Shown here one piece after another: positions 53,729 through 63,680 of a stretch of 64,000 nt of DNA. A model generated the notes under the pieces. It saw nothing but the letters and a program-made list of their open reading frames with translations. It searched no databases and was not told where the DNA came from. Both the position numbers and the translations under genes were made by a program. Origin of the DNA: SB11 sp037968475 (GTDB lineage Bacteria; Bacteroidota; Bacteroidia; UBA8524). The DNA is taken from contig JBBKVO010000018.1 in the NCBI GenBank assembly GCA_037968475.1, positions 186,001 to 250,000 of the forward strand. The letters are read 5' to 3'. The stretch's first letter is position 1. The number at the start of each line of letters is the position of its first letter.

Positions 53729-56488
53729 ATGAGGTACCACTTTACTCTATTTTTATTTTTTCTTCTTTCTTTTCAACTTACTGCCCAGCAAACAATAAAG
53801 GGTAAAGTGCGTGATGTTGAAACTAATGAAGACCTTGTAGGAGCTTCGGTTACAATAAAAAATACGACTATAGGTGCTGTAACTGATATTGATGGCAATT
53901 TCAACTTAGCCTTTAATCAAAAATTACCTCTTACTCTGTTTGTAAGTTATACGGGTTATGTATCGCAAGAAATAAAGGTAAGCTCAATTGAAAAAACTAT
54001 TACAATACGTTTAGAGCCTGCGGTAATGGACGTAGGCACAGTTGAGGTAACCGATATAAGGATAAGTGAAAAACACAAGCAAGCACCACTAACGGTTGAA
54101 AGTCTCGACCAAATTTCTATAAAAGAAACCCCCGCCGTCAACTTTTACGAAGGGCTTTCACACTTAAAAGGAGTCGACCTTACCTCGGCAAGTATTGGCT
54201 TTAAAATTATTAATACACGAGGCTTTAACAGCACATCGCCAGTACGCTCGTTACAACTGATTGACGGGGTAGATAACCAAGCCCCTGGTCTCAACTTTTC
54301 ATTAGGTAATTTTTTGGGTGCATCTGAATTGGATGTGTTAAAGGTTGACCTTATTGTTGGTGCCAGTGGTGCATATTTTGGCCCTAATGCTTTTAACGGG
54401 GTAATAAATATGACTACCAAAAGCCCTTTCGATTATCAAGGGCTAACCGCACAGGTAAAAGTAGGTGAGCGCTCGCTTGGCGAAGTAGCTGTGCGCTTTG
54501 CACAAGCATTTAAAAACAAAAAAGGAGAAGATAAATTTGCCTATAAAGTAAATCTGTTTGCTTTACGTGCAAATGATTGGGAGGCAGAAAACTACGAGCC
54601 AACCCCTCAATCTCGTTCAAAGTTTGGCAACCCCGGTGGTTGGGATGCAGTAAATGTATATGGCGATGAGTACCAACAACGTAATGATAGGTCGGGGCAG
54701 TTAGCTGTACCGGGTTTAGGGACGTATTATCGTAATGGCTATAAAGAAATTGATATAGTAGATTACAATACCAAAAATACTAAACTGGGTATTGCTGGCC
54801 ACTATAAAATCAAAAAAGATGTTGAACTTATTTTAACCTCAAATTTTGGTTCAGGAACAACAGTATATCAAGGTGATAATCGTTTTAGCCTGCGTGATAT
54901 TCTTTTCTTTCAAAATAAATTAGAGATAAAAAAAGATAAGAAATTCTTTTTCAGGGTATATGCTACGCATGAAGATGCAGGTAACTCGTATGATGCCTTC
55001 CGCACTGCATTGATAATGCAGGATAATGCCAAAGAAGATGTGAAGTGGAGTTTGGATTATGCAAACTATTGGAATCAGAATATTGATAAAAAAGTGCGCG
55101 CATTACCCGGTTTTCCTCCCTTTCAGTCAGGCGATACCACATTAGCGCAACGTAGGTATGATTTTGTGCAAAACAACTATTACGACTCGTTTGTAAAATG
55201 GCATCAAGAAACCAGCGATTTTTCAAACAACAAAAACTACATCAATTCTCCTCGCTATACGCCGGGCACAAAAGAATTTGATTCAGCATTTGTAGCTACC
55301 ACCAGCCGAAAAGTTACTGAAGGCGGCTCACGCTTTTATGATAAATCGGCATTATACCACGCACAAGGAGAATATATTTTCACTCCAAAATTTGCAAACA
55401 TTACTGTGGGAGGAAGTTCGCGATTGTACCGCCCCTACTCGCAGGGAACTTTATTTTTAGATACAGGAGGCCGACGTATCAGTAATTTTGAATACGGAGT
55501 ATATACTGGGATTGAGAAAAAATTTATTGATGAAAAACTAAAACTAAATGCTACCCTACGGATGGATAAAAACCAAAATTTTAACCATCTGTTCTCACCT
55601 GCATTTTCATTAGTATACAGCCAAAAACAAGATGTTTTCCGCTTTTCGTTTGCTTCGGCTATACGTAACCCCACCCTTACCGACCAGTATTTTTTGCTTA
55701 ATGTAGGCCGCGCCACACTTATTGGTAACCTAGAGGGCTATAAAAATCTTGTAACGGTAGAATCTTTTGTTACCTACCTAAACAGCCAAAACCGAAATAA
55801 CCTGCAATATTTTGATGTAGCTGCTGTTCGCCCTGAAAAAGTTCGTACAGCCGAAATTGGTTACCGCACAACGCTAAAGAAAAAAATATTTATTGATGCT
55901 AGTTACTACTACAGTATTTATAAAGACTTTTTGGGCTACAAAATAGGTATGGATTTGGAAATTGACAGCACCAGCAACCTACCTACTAAAACTGATGTAT
56001 ACCGTGTTACTGCTAATTCAAAAGATATTGTAACTACTACAGGGTTTTCAATAGGCATTAATTACTACTACAAAAACTGGATAAACTTTGTGGGTAATTA
56101 CAGTTGGAATGTGCTTGACAGACATGGCAGTAACGACCCTATTATTCCTGCCTTTAATACCCCTGCAAACAAGTTTAACCTTGGTATTAACGGACGAGAA
56201 ATAGCCAGCAAAATTGGGAATATACGCATACGTAATTGGGGGTATAGCATTAACTACCGTTGGATACAGGGCTTTACTTTTGAAGGTTCGCCACAGTTTA
56301 CAGGTTATGTACCCACCTATGCTATGGTTGATATGCAGGTCAATTATACCGTAGCACGCATATACACTACATTTAAGCTCGGCGCAAGTAACGCACTTAA
56401 TAATAAAGTGATACAGGTATATGGTGGCCCACGCATAGGCCGAATGATTTACTTTAGTGCAACGGTAGATTTACCGCATTGGAAATAA
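53729..56488 (+). CDS. TonB-dependent outer-membrane receptor
   Basis: 919 aa. Signal peptide (LFFLLSFQLTAQ); carboxypeptidase-D regulatory-like domain (about 22-105: GKVRDVETNEDLVGASVTIKN, TDIDGNFNL); plug domain with VNFYEGLSHLKGVDLT and QLIDGVDNQAPGL (about 135-240); then a 22-strand barrel. No SusD-like lipoprotein follows, so it is not a typical SusCD starch-type pair. The substrate is unknown; TonB energises uptake. Confidence 0.93.
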   Translation: MRYHFTLFLFFLLSFQLTAQQTIKGKVRDVETNEDLVGASVTIKNTTIGAVTDIDGNFNLAFNQKLPLTLFVSYTGYVSQEIKVSSIEKTITIRLEPAVMDVGTVEVTDIRISEKHKQAPLTVESLDQISIKETPAVNFYEGLSHLKGVDLTSASIGFKIINTRGFNSTSPVRSLQLIDGVDNQAPGLNFSLGNFLGASELDVLKVDLIVGASGAYFGPNAFNGVINMTTKSPFDYQGLTAQVKVGERSLGEVAVRFAQAFKNKKGEDKFAYKVNLFALRANDWEAENYEPTPQSRSKFGNPGGWDAVNVYGDEYQQRNDRSGQLAVPGLGTYYRNGYKEIDIVDYNTKNTKLGIAGHYKIKKDVELILTSNFGSGTTVYQGDNRFSLRDILFFQNKLEIKKDKKFFFRVYATHEDAGNSYDAFRTALIMQDNAKEDVKWSLDYANYWNQNIDKKVRALPGFPPFQSGDTTLAQRRYDFVQNNYYDSFVKWHQETSDFSNNKNYINSPRYTPGTKEFDSAFVATTSRKVTEGGSRFYDKSALYHAQGEYIFTPKFANITVGGSSRLYRPYSQGTLFLDTGGRRISNFEYGVYTGIEKKFIDEKLKLNATLRMDKNQNFNHLFSPAFSLVYSQKQDVFRFSFASAIRNPTLTDQYFLLNVGRATLIGNLEGYKNLVTVESFVTYLNSQNRNNLQYFDVAAVRPEKVRTAEIGYRTTLKKKIFIDASYYYSIYKDFLGYKIGMDLEIDSTSNLPTKTDVYRVTANSKDIVTTTGFSIGINYYYKNWINFVGNYSWNVLDRHGSNDPIIPAFNTPANKFNLGINGREIASKIGNIRIRNWGYSINYRWIQGFTFEGSPQFTGYVPTYAMVDMQVNYTVARIYTTFKLGASNALNNKVIQVYGGPRIGRMIYFSATVDLPHWK

Positions 56489-56493
56489 AACCG

Positions 56494-58230
56494 CTATTGG
56501 TATTCTAACTGGGGCTTAAACACACTAAAATCAATACTATCTTGGTATTGAATCTTTAGTTTTAATATATAATGGTGGCGTAAAGTACTATCACGAGTAG
56601 CAGGGTTTATAAACTCAATACGCAACTCGGCAGGCTTATAATAGGGCATATACAATTCCTCGGTTATTTCGTAAGGCAGCTTTTCAAGCCTTTCCTTCCC
56701 TTTTTTGTTAGTGTATACCCAAATTTCGTCTCCACTTTTAAAATGGCTAAAATACTCCTCACTCCATATACTGCGCACTAACCAGCCCGTGTAAAAATCA
56801 AGCGAGTGGGCTGAACCGAATGGAAAAACTATAAATCTATCACGAGTAATATTTTCTTCTTTTGCTTTTTTAGCCATAAACCTTCCCCCAATATCAAATG
56901 CCTGATATTGTAATAGTTGAGGATAAAAATGAGTATTCATCACCAAATTAAACAAACATATGCTCACAAAAGAGGCTTGCAAAACAGCAGTAGTCTTACG
57001 TAAGTTTTTTACCAAATAACTAAGCATGGCAATAATACCAATACCCACTACCACGGGTAATACCATGTTTTTAGGTGAAAACACATAAAACAATATTGCT
57101 AAGGTTGCTACCCATATAAGCACCGTAATAAATACCTGAACTCCTTTTACAAGATTTTTTGCCCAAGGATATCCTTCTTCTAAAACACAAATAGCCCAAC
57201 GCGCTGTAAAAACAGCAGCAAAGGGGTAAGCCACAAAAATATAATGAGGTAGTTGGTAGCTTGATTTACTAAGGGCTAACAAGGCAAAAGTAAATGCTCC
57301 AAGTGTTATAGCTTCTTGCCCTTTTTCTATCCTAAATTTTGATTTTATAATTTTAAACCAACCTGCTACCCAAGCTGAGAATAATAATACAGTCCACGGT
57401 AAAAATGCCCAAAGAGTTGATTCGGTTAAGAAAAAAGTACCAGGGTTATTACTCCAAACATTTTCACCAGTTATACGGCCAAAACTTTGTGTCCAGAAAT
57501 AAAACTTAAGACCCGACACTCCCACCTCTCCATTCACCTCAACATTTGGGTTACTATCGTATTGAGTATACAGGCCAATACACATGGGCAACAATACCAC
57601 CCCCACAATTAATAAGCCTACTAGCCATTGCCATTTAAAAATGGTTTTCCAATCTCTAAGTAACAGTAAGTGTATTCCAAAAGCAGCAACAGGTAACACC
57701 ATGCCAATAGGGCCCTTGGCCAACATTGCTAGGCCAATACCTACAAACCCAAGTATAAAGTTTACTACTTTCTTATTTTCTATATATGCTGCCAACTGCC
57801 ATACGGCAAAAGCTACAGCCCCTGTAAGCATCAAATCGGTACGTACATCATTTACCATTAAAAAATAGGCTTGTGTACTACCCAACATTAAAGCAGCCCA
57901 GTAAGCCACCTTTTCGCTATAATATAATTTTGAAAAACGATAAACCGATAGTATACCCAACAAAGCAAACAACATTGAGGGTAGTTTAAAAGCTGCATTT
58001 GATATACCAAAAACGGTATATGAAAATGCTGAAAGCCAAAACAATAAGGGCGGTTTATCAAGATAGTTACGGCCTTGGTCGGTAATTTCAAAAAAGTTAC
58101 CTTTCTCTACCATTTCCATTGCCATTGCTGCGTATTGCGATGAGTCCACATCCATCACATCAATAAAAAGGGCAGCTATATACAGCACCAACAAGCCAAC
58201 AAAGGGCAAAAATTTCACAAACCTGTTCAA
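56494..58230 (-). CDS. ArnT/PMT-like glycosyltransferase (GT39/GT83 type)
   Basis: 578 aa. About ten to twelve membrane segments. The first loop has the DxD-like ALFIDVMDVDSSQYAAMAMEM and YLDKPPLLFWLSA, typical of ArnT and dolichyl-phosphate-mannose-type transferases that use lipid-linked sugars at the inner membrane. The C-terminal soluble part (about 430-578) is variable. Likely modifies lipid A or surface protein; substrate unknown. Convergent with the TonB receptor gene, 5 bases between stops. Confidence 0.9.
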   Translation of the reverse strand: MNRFVKFLPFVGLLVLYIAALFIDVMDVDSSQYAAMAMEMVEKGNFFEITDQGRNYLDKPPLLFWLSAFSYTVFGISNAAFKLPSMLFALLGILSVYRFSKLYYSEKVAYWAALMLGSTQAYFLMVNDVRTDLMLTGAVAFAVWQLAAYIENKKVVNFILGFVGIGLAMLAKGPIGMVLPVAAFGIHLLLLRDWKTIFKWQWLVGLLIVGVVLLPMCIGLYTQYDSNPNVEVNGEVGVSGLKFYFWTQSFGRITGENVWSNNPGTFFLTESTLWAFLPWTVLLFSAWVAGWFKIIKSKFRIEKGQEAITLGAFTFALLALSKSSYQLPHYIFVAYPFAAVFTARWAICVLEEGYPWAKNLVKGVQVFITVLIWVATLAILFYVFSPKNMVLPVVVGIGIIAMLSYLVKNLRKTTAVLQASFVSICLFNLVMNTHFYPQLLQYQAFDIGGRFMAKKAKEENITRDRFIVFPFGSAHSLDFYTGWLVRSIWSEEYFSHFKSGDEIWVYTNKKGKERLEKLPYEITEELYMPYYKPAELRIEFINPATRDSTLRHHYILKLKIQYQDSIDFSVFKPQLEYQ

Positions 58231-58976
58231 AACGATACTTTAGGGGTTAAACGGCGGGCAAATATAGCCAATGACTCGAATAGTTTTACAGCTAAAAACC
58301 TAAGCCGATAATATGCAAATAGCAGTAATTTTCTTGTAAAAAACTCAACTCAAAATAGATGTCAAAAAACGACATAAAACAACCTGCAAAGCCCTGTTTA
58401 CCGACCACAAAATGCGACGCAGCTATTAATCAAAAACAAGTAAACCCATTGATTTTACTAGCATTAACACGACGACGACTTTATCCACACTAAAAAACTA
58501 ATGTGGATTTCATTTACAGTTATAGCACCTTATTTTGTTCGCTTATTAGCCCAAAGCACTGTGTTAATTACTTTTACAACACAATTTTACATAGTAATTA
58601 GTTAAGTAAAAACTGTCTAATTGCGACAACTTAAAGTATTACTTTAAGAATCAAAATTTTAAACACATTCCCCATCATCTCAAAACATTCTTCTTTAAAG
58701 ATTTTTATATGGTGAACAAAAGCTTCATCACTTTATAATCAAGCAAAGCTTTATCAATAATGTCCTTAGCTGAACCAAAAAATCTTAGCACGATTAACCT
58801 GAGTTTTTAAGACTAGTCAGTGAATACAGATTAATCACTGAAATGAGGCGATTAAAACATTCTACTCGCTGGCACTGGCACCGTATAGTAAACGGGACCA
58901 AGTAGTACAAAAAAAGCCCCGCCTATAATAGGCAGGGCTTAAATAATTTCTTTATTCTCTCTCTACTATTCTATTA
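58231..58976. other. Non-coding stretch with inverted repeats and a DnaA-box-like site
   Basis: About 745 bases with no credible CDS. It contains TTATCCACA (58481-58489), an exact match to the DnaA-box consensus, with TGTGGATTT at 58502-58510 facing it (inverted arms ATCCACA/TGTGGAT); an 8-bp inverted repeat CTTAAAGT/ACTTTAAG (58630-58648); a 7-bp TCAGTGA/TCACTGA (58817-58841); and the terminator of the Omp28-like gene. Only one full DnaA box is seen, which is thin evidence for an origin. Could also be decayed coding DNA or an unannotated RNA. Confidence 0.5.
58911..58940 (-). terminator. Intrinsic terminator of the Omp28-like gene
   Basis: On the minus strand the stem AAGCCCTGCCTA (58940-58929) / TAGGCGGGGCTT (58925-58914), with a 3-nt loop and one G-T pair, is followed by a T-run. 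It lies 36 bases after the stop. Confidence 0.85.
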
Positions 58977-59837
58977 TTAGTTTCCTGTTCCGTTAGCATT
59001 CAAAAATTGGTAACGTACACCAACTTTACGCCATACTACTACAGCAACTTCAAGATTATCTTTATTGTAGCCTGCTACGTTTATAGTAAATTTATTATCA
59101 AGGGTTGTACCTGTGGCAGTAGTGCCAGTACCAATTTTGTAACCCCAAGTTTCAGTTTTTGCTGAACCATCAAGTTGAGCAGCACCTCTAAGTACATGGT
59201 GGTGTGAGGTATTAGCTCCATCAGCATTACCGCTTTGGTAACCTATCACTTTATCTTCCATTAGGTAAACGGCTAAATAAACATCCCCGCCAACTTCTTT
59301 AAAAAACTTAGTTTTAGTTTCAATAGTCATCACATCGTCTTTTATTTCGGTGCGGAAACCACTGTTTACATAAACTTCGCCTGATGTGTGAGCATCAACC
59401 ACATTGTTAACCTTATTTACTTCACCTTGTACATTTATTCCTCCACCAGCACGATCCAATTGAGCAACCCCATTTGCAGCAAACGTAGGAAAACCTGTAA
59501 CTCCCCAAGCATTTTCCATGTCTTCAGCAGCTTGAGTAATAAACAATTTGGCAACGAAATTATCGCTGTATGTACCCATATAAATAGCATTTTTACCGTT
59601 GCGAGTCATTAACTCTTCAAAAGTAGTCCAGCCCCAACTACCACAAGGTGGGCAAAGCGAACCTGTTACCTTATTAATAAGGGCAATGTTTTTTTGTGGA
59701 ACTACAATTTCTTTTGGTACATTGGTATTATCCTCAGGGTTAGTGCCTGTATTACCGGGGGTAGCTGTGTTGTTGTCTTTTTTACAGGCTGAGAATATTA
59801 ACATCAGCGCAAAAAGGCTTAGTACTATTTTTTTCAT
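58977..59837 (-). CDS. Omp28-related lipoprotein with a CPPC motif
   Basis: 286 aa. Lipobox LIFSAC at the N-terminus, then an Asn/Thr-rich linker. Thioredoxin-like domain (about 45-170) with LINKVTGSLCPPCGSWGW carrying a CPPC pair, TYSDNFVAKLF and TGFPTFAANG; the C-terminal part resembles Omp28-type domains. It could act as a surface thiol-disulfide protein. Own terminator; 92 bases after the previous gene on the same strand. Confidence 0.85.
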   Translation of the reverse strand: MKKIVLSLFALMLIFSACKKDNNTATPGNTGTNPEDNTNVPKEIVVPQKNIALINKVTGSLCPPCGSWGWTTFEELMTRNGKNAIYMGTYSDNFVAKLFITQAAEDMENAWGVTGFPTFAANGVAQLDRAGGGINVQGEVNKVNNVVDAHTSGEVYVNSGFRTEIKDDVMTIETKTKFFKEVGGDVYLAVYLMEDKVIGYQSGNADGANTSHHHVLRGAAQLDGSAKTETWGYKIGTGTTATGTTLDNKFTINVAGYNKDNLEVAVVVWRKVGVRYQFLNANGTGN

Positions 59838-59929
59838 GCTTTTAGCTTGTGTATTACTTAATTGTTAGACGATAAATTGTTTAAAAACGTTCAACATCAA
59901 ATTTACATATCATCGGCCACAAATAAAAT

Positions 59930-61141
59930 TTAATAAGTAAACAAACAGCCCAAAGGTTGCTTTATCAATGCAGCTTTAAATGTATTTTCAAAAAATGCTT
60001 TATCAATTAAATAGTTAAATTGTTTGTATTCTATAGGGTCTTTGCATTCAATAAACTTATTTATCACCTCGTACATATACCCGTTATACGTCATTATTTG
60101 GTTGTTATCAATAATATAAGGCGGATACCAAGTGGTTGGAGTTACCATTTTGGTACTATCAAAACCAAAAGAAACATACTTTGCAGTATCGGTAATAGCC
60201 CATTTTCCATTGGTGTTGGTATACACATCCATCCAAACACTACCTCTAAAATTCTGAAATTTCTTTTTGTACAACACTAATAAAGTATCTCCAACTACAT
60301 CAATCTTTATATTTCTGTTATACAAATAATCGTCCATTAATACTCTTTGTATTTCATCGGTACTAAACTCTTTGTAGTTTACATTAACGGTGTCATCAAC
60401 AATATGACTTAATTTTATCTTATCTACTTGCTCTAAATCAGAGTTGTAAATAGAAATTGTATCGCTAAAAGGTTGCGAAAAAAGGATGGTGTTTTCATGT
60501 ATATCACAAAACCGTTTGTTTGAGTGAGTAAACTCAATACCCTTCATTTTAGGATAAACTGATTTTACAATCTCATGGCTTTTTGTGGAAAATTTTGAAA
60601 TAATTACCCTCTCTTTTTGGTCTAAAGGATGAAAATTATACCCTTGATATAAGATAAGGTGTTCACCAATTTTACCTAAAATATATGAATACAGATACTT
60701 TGGTTTGATATATTTAAAGTACTCATACCCACCTTCACTCTTTTTATAAATAAGAATTTCCTCGTGTGCTAGTATATATAGAAAATCATCATCAATAAAG
60801 TAATCAGACGCATTATCATTCTTATGTTTTCCCTTAATTCCCTTTTGTGAGAGATGTAGAACGCTTAATTTTTTAGTGTCAAGATTAAAAACCCAAATGG
60901 TATCTAAACTTCCAATATTCTGAATCAAGAAACCCATTGTACCTGTTTTTACAGCATACATTTTTTCTCCGTTTTGTCTTACTAAAAAACTCTCGTTAAA
61001 AGGATTCCCCTTAAAACCCAAACGCGAAAAATCAGTAAAAACTGTTTCATCACAGCCTTGCGCCCAACAATTTGTTGTAGCAAAAAACACTACGGTAATA
61101 AGCATATACCGTAGTGTATTACTATAAAAAAATTTAATCAT
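59930..61141 (-). CDS. Secreted hypothetical protein
   Basis: 403 aa. N-terminal signal (LITVVFFATTNCWAQ); mature part has repeated strands of 6-bladed-propeller type (KKLSVLHLSQ, DDFLYILAHEEILIYK, LILYQGYNFHP), as in several Bacteroidota 6-bladed-propeller proteins, but no family is certain. It ends IKQPLGCLFTY. Its ATG overlaps the stop of the upstream 159-aa gene (ATGA), so it is the last gene of a three-gene operon. Confidence 0.78.
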   Translation of the reverse strand: MIKFFYSNTLRYMLITVVFFATTNCWAQGCDETVFTDFSRLGFKGNPFNESFLVRQNGEKMYAVKTGTMGFLIQNIGSLDTIWVFNLDTKKLSVLHLSQKGIKGKHKNDNASDYFIDDDFLYILAHEEILIYKKSEGGYEYFKYIKPKYLYSYILGKIGEHLILYQGYNFHPLDQKERVIISKFSTKSHEIVKSVYPKMKGIEFTHSNKRFCDIHENTILFSQPFSDTISIYNSDLEQVDKIKLSHIVDDTVNVNYKEFSTDEIQRVLMDDYLYNRNIKIDVVGDTLLVLYKKKFQNFRGSVWMDVYTNTNGKWAITDTAKYVSFGFDSTKMVTPTTWYPPYIIDNNQIMTYNGYMYEVINKFIECKDPIEYKQFNYLIDKAFFENTFKAALIKQPLGCLFTY

Positions 61142-61617
61142 AGTATGTTCAATTCGACAGCTTCATTGTAACTATAAATTTTCATCTCAGTTATTTTTGT
61201 TTCACCTGAGTATGTCCATACTACCACTGAGTTTTCGATATTATTTGTTACAGGGTGAGTAACTTTTATATCTTCCCTTACAAATGTACCGCTAGTATAG
61301 CCGGCAGCAATACGATCGCTAATGTCATCGTTTAACACATCCACCCAATCATCGTTGGAATTATTCACAACTATGGCTTGACAGCCATATCGGGACGGAG
61401 TGGTAATATCATACGTTGTAAATTTACAGCCACTAAACCCTGAACCATTACAAGTGAGACTAAAGGAACAATTTGTTCCTGATTGTGCAAAATTTTCTTG
61501 CACATAGTCATAACCAAATAATCTCCATCTATCCTTAGAGTAGTTTACTTTAACCCAAGCATTTGTATCTATTAAACCAAATAAAGAAATACAAAGAAGT
61601 AATACTATTTTCTTCAT
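61138..61617 (-). CDS. Small secreted Cys-containing protein, paralogue A
   Basis: 159 aa. Signal peptide (LLLCISLFGLIDTNA) then a compact domain with Cys in NCSFSLTC, SGCKF and YGCQAIVV, probably two disulfides, and the block DDWVDVLNDDISDR, GYTSGTFVREDIKVTHPVTN, ending MKIYSYNEAVELNIL. Strongly similar to the following gene. I do not recognise the family. Stop overlaps the start of the propeller-like gene by 4 bases; likely translational coupling. Confidence 0.75.
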   Translation of the reverse strand: MKKIVLLLCISLFGLIDTNAWVKVNYSKDRWRLFGYDYVQENFAQSGTNCSFSLTCNGSGFSGCKFTTYDITTPSRYGCQAIVVNNSNDDWVDVLNDDISDRIAAGYTSGTFVREDIKVTHPVTNNIENSVVVWTYSGETKITEMKIYSYNEAVELNIL

Positions 61618-61645
61618 TATTTTAATTTTTTATTGATAGTGTATA

Positions 61646-62128
61646 TTAAATAACGCCTAAACTTAACGCCTCGTTATAGCTGTATATTGTCATCTCAAGT
61701 ATATCATTAGCCGAAGAGTAATTCCACGTAACCACCGCATTTTCAAACGCATTGGTTACAGGATGAGTTATTTGCACATCTTGCCTAATAAAAGTACCAC
61801 TGGTATAGCCCAATACTTTCCTGTCATTAATATCATCGTTTAAAATGTCCCACCAAGTTTCCTCGCTGGTGTTTACTACAATTGATTGACAACCCCAAAT
61901 AGAAGTGTTATCCATATCGTACCGTGCAAAACGGCAACTTGATGTTCCTGCACCCCAACATTTTAAAGTGAAGGTACAATCGGTTGTTAAAGGTGGTCCA
62001 GTTAAATCTTCACTGATAGACGAATAGCCAAATAATCCCCCGTCCGTTTTAATAGTTATGGTTTTTACCCAAGCGAACGAATGGGAAAAGTAGAATAGCA
62101 GAATTGCTAAAAATGTTGTTTTTTTCAT
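61646..62128 (-). CDS. Small secreted Cys-containing protein, paralogue B
   Basis: 160 aa. Signal peptide (FLAILLFYFSHSFA). Conserved features with paralogue A: LFGY, C-x-F-x-L-x-C, SSCRF, WGCQSIVVN, LNDDINDR, GYTSGTFIRQDVQITHPVTN, MTIYSYNEAL. It is the first gene of the three-gene unit (gap to A 28 bases). Tandem duplication is likely. Function unknown. Confidence 0.75.
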   Translation of the reverse strand: MKKTTFLAILLFYFSHSFAWVKTITIKTDGGLFGYSSISEDLTGPPLTTDCTFTLKCWGAGTSSCRFARYDMDNTSIWGCQSIVVNTSEETWWDILNDDINDRKVLGYTSGTFIRQDVQITHPVTNAFENAVVTWNYSSANDILEMTIYSYNEALSLGVI

Positions 62129-62236
62129 GATAGAATTGATTATATATGCAATTTTAGGAAATATTTTTCACAAACAAAACAAGTTTTACAGCATTATGAT
62201 GTTCGAAATTTGTTCCCTATACATAAGCTTTGGCAA

Positions 62237-62265
62237 TTGTCCGCCACCAAATTTACTTACTTTTG
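62237..62265 (+). promoter_or_regulatory. Bacteroidota-type promoter of hisS
   Basis: TTG (62237-62239), 18-bp spacer, TACTTTTG (62258-62265). Its expected start site lies within a few nt of ATG 62276, indicating a near-leaderless mRNA and ruling out the longer in-frame start at 62210. Confidence 0.6.
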
Positions 62266-62275
62266 CGGTGATTTT

Positions 62276-63640
62276 ATGCAAAAACCATCAGTACCCAAAG
62301 GAACACGAGATTTTTCGCCACTGGTAGTAGTAAGGCGCAAGTATATATTTAATACCATTGAAGGGGTCTTTAAAAAATATGGCTTTAAGCCTATTGAAAC
62401 TCCCAGTATGGAAAACCTGAGCACCCTAACAGGCAAATACGGTGATGAGGGAGATACTTTGCTATTTAAAGTGCTAAACTCGGGCGATTTTGCCTCAAAA
62501 GCGAACGAGCAAGATTGGAACGAGCGCAACAGCAACAAACTGGTTTCTCAAATTAGTGAAAAAGGGCTGAGGTACGACCTTACAGTGCCTTTTGCCCGCT
62601 ATGTAGTGATGCACCAAAACGATATTACATTTCCATTTCGCCGCTACCAAATGCAGCCTGTTTGGCGTGCTGATAGACCACAAAAAGGGCGTTACCGCGA
62701 GTTTTACCAATGTGATGCCGATATTATAGGCTCTGATTCATTACTAAACGAAGCCGATTTAGTAATGATATATGCAGAGGCTTTTGAAAAACTGGGTATT
62801 AACGCTACCATAAAAATAAACAACCGCAAAGTGCTAATGGGCATAGCCAAAGCACTGGGCATTGGCGATAAAGTAATAGCCTTTACTATTGCCATAGATA
62901 AGCTGGATAAAATTGGCGTTGATGGTGTAAAAACCGAATTGATAAACAATGGTTTTACCCAAGAACAAGCCAATAGTGCTGCTGAAATAATACGTTTTAC
63001 AGGTGATAATGCCGCTACCCTAAATTACTTAAAAACTATTTTGGGCGATGAAGAAGAGGGCAAAAAAGGAATTGAAGAGCTGGAAAGTATTTTTAGCTAC
63101 CTGCAAGCCGTAAACTTTGATTTTACTAAACTTAAAATTGACCTTACCCTTGCCCGTGGACTAAACTACTACACAGGTGCCATATTTGAAGTTACGGCCA
63201 ACGATGCCCAAATGGGGAGCATTGGCGGTGGCGGACGGTACGACGACCTTACAGGGATTTTTGGGCTGAAAGGGGTTTCGGGTGTAGGTATATCATTTGG
63301 TGCCGATAGGATATACGATGTGATGGAAGAATTAAATTTGTTTCCTACACAACAAGAAGCATTTACTCAACTTCTATTTTGTGGTATGAATGATGAAGCT
63401 ATTACCTTTGCTATGCCATTGGCAGCAAAAGCAAGGCAGGCAGGCATAAATACCGAAATTTATCCCAGTGCAGCAAAGCTGAAAAAGCAACTTGATTTTG
63501 CAAATGCGAACCAAATAAACTACGCGGTAATTATTGGCGAAAGCGAAATACAAAGCGGTTTGCTCTCTGTAAAAAATCTGACAACAGGAGCACAGCAAAG
63601 TTTAACAATTGAAGCTATTATTGCATTAATAAAGAACTAA
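62276..63640 (+). CDS. hisS: Histidine--tRNA ligase
   Basis: 454 aa from ATG 62276 (MQKPSVPKGTRDFSP). Class II synthetase: motif 2 FRRYQMQPVWRADRPQKGRYREFYQ, ARGLNYYTGAIFEV, GGGGRYDDLTGIFG (motif 3 area), and a C-terminal anticodon-binding domain (NTEIYPSAAKLKKQLDFANA). Divergent from the secreted-protein operon. Confidence 0.97.
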   Translation: MQKPSVPKGTRDFSPLVVVRRKYIFNTIEGVFKKYGFKPIETPSMENLSTLTGKYGDEGDTLLFKVLNSGDFASKANEQDWNERNSNKLVSQISEKGLRYDLTVPFARYVVMHQNDITFPFRRYQMQPVWRADRPQKGRYREFYQCDADIIGSDSLLNEADLVMIYAEAFEKLGINATIKINNRKVLMGIAKALGIGDKVIAFTIAIDKLDKIGVDGVKTELINNGFTQEQANSAAEIIRFTGDNAATLNYLKTILGDEEEGKKGIEELESIFSYLQAVNFDFTKLKIDLTLARGLNYYTGAIFEVTANDAQMGSIGGGGRYDDLTGIFGLKGVSGVGISFGADRIYDVMEELNLFPTQQEAFTQLLFCGMNDEAITFAMPLAAKARQAGINTEIYPSAAKLKKQLDFANANQINYAVIIGESEIQSGLLSVKNLTTGAQQSLTIEAIIALIKN

Positions 63641-63680
63641 ATATTGTACTAAAAATCAACCACTACTAAATAACACAACA

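Noticed and set aside
58481..58510. Chromosome origin (oriC)
   Set aside because: Only one exact DnaA box with a weaker partner; no cluster and no dnaA, dnaN or gidA nearby.
58866..58882. Sigma-54 promoter (TGGCAC repeat)
   Set aside because: No TTGC at the required spacing, so the -12 element is missing.
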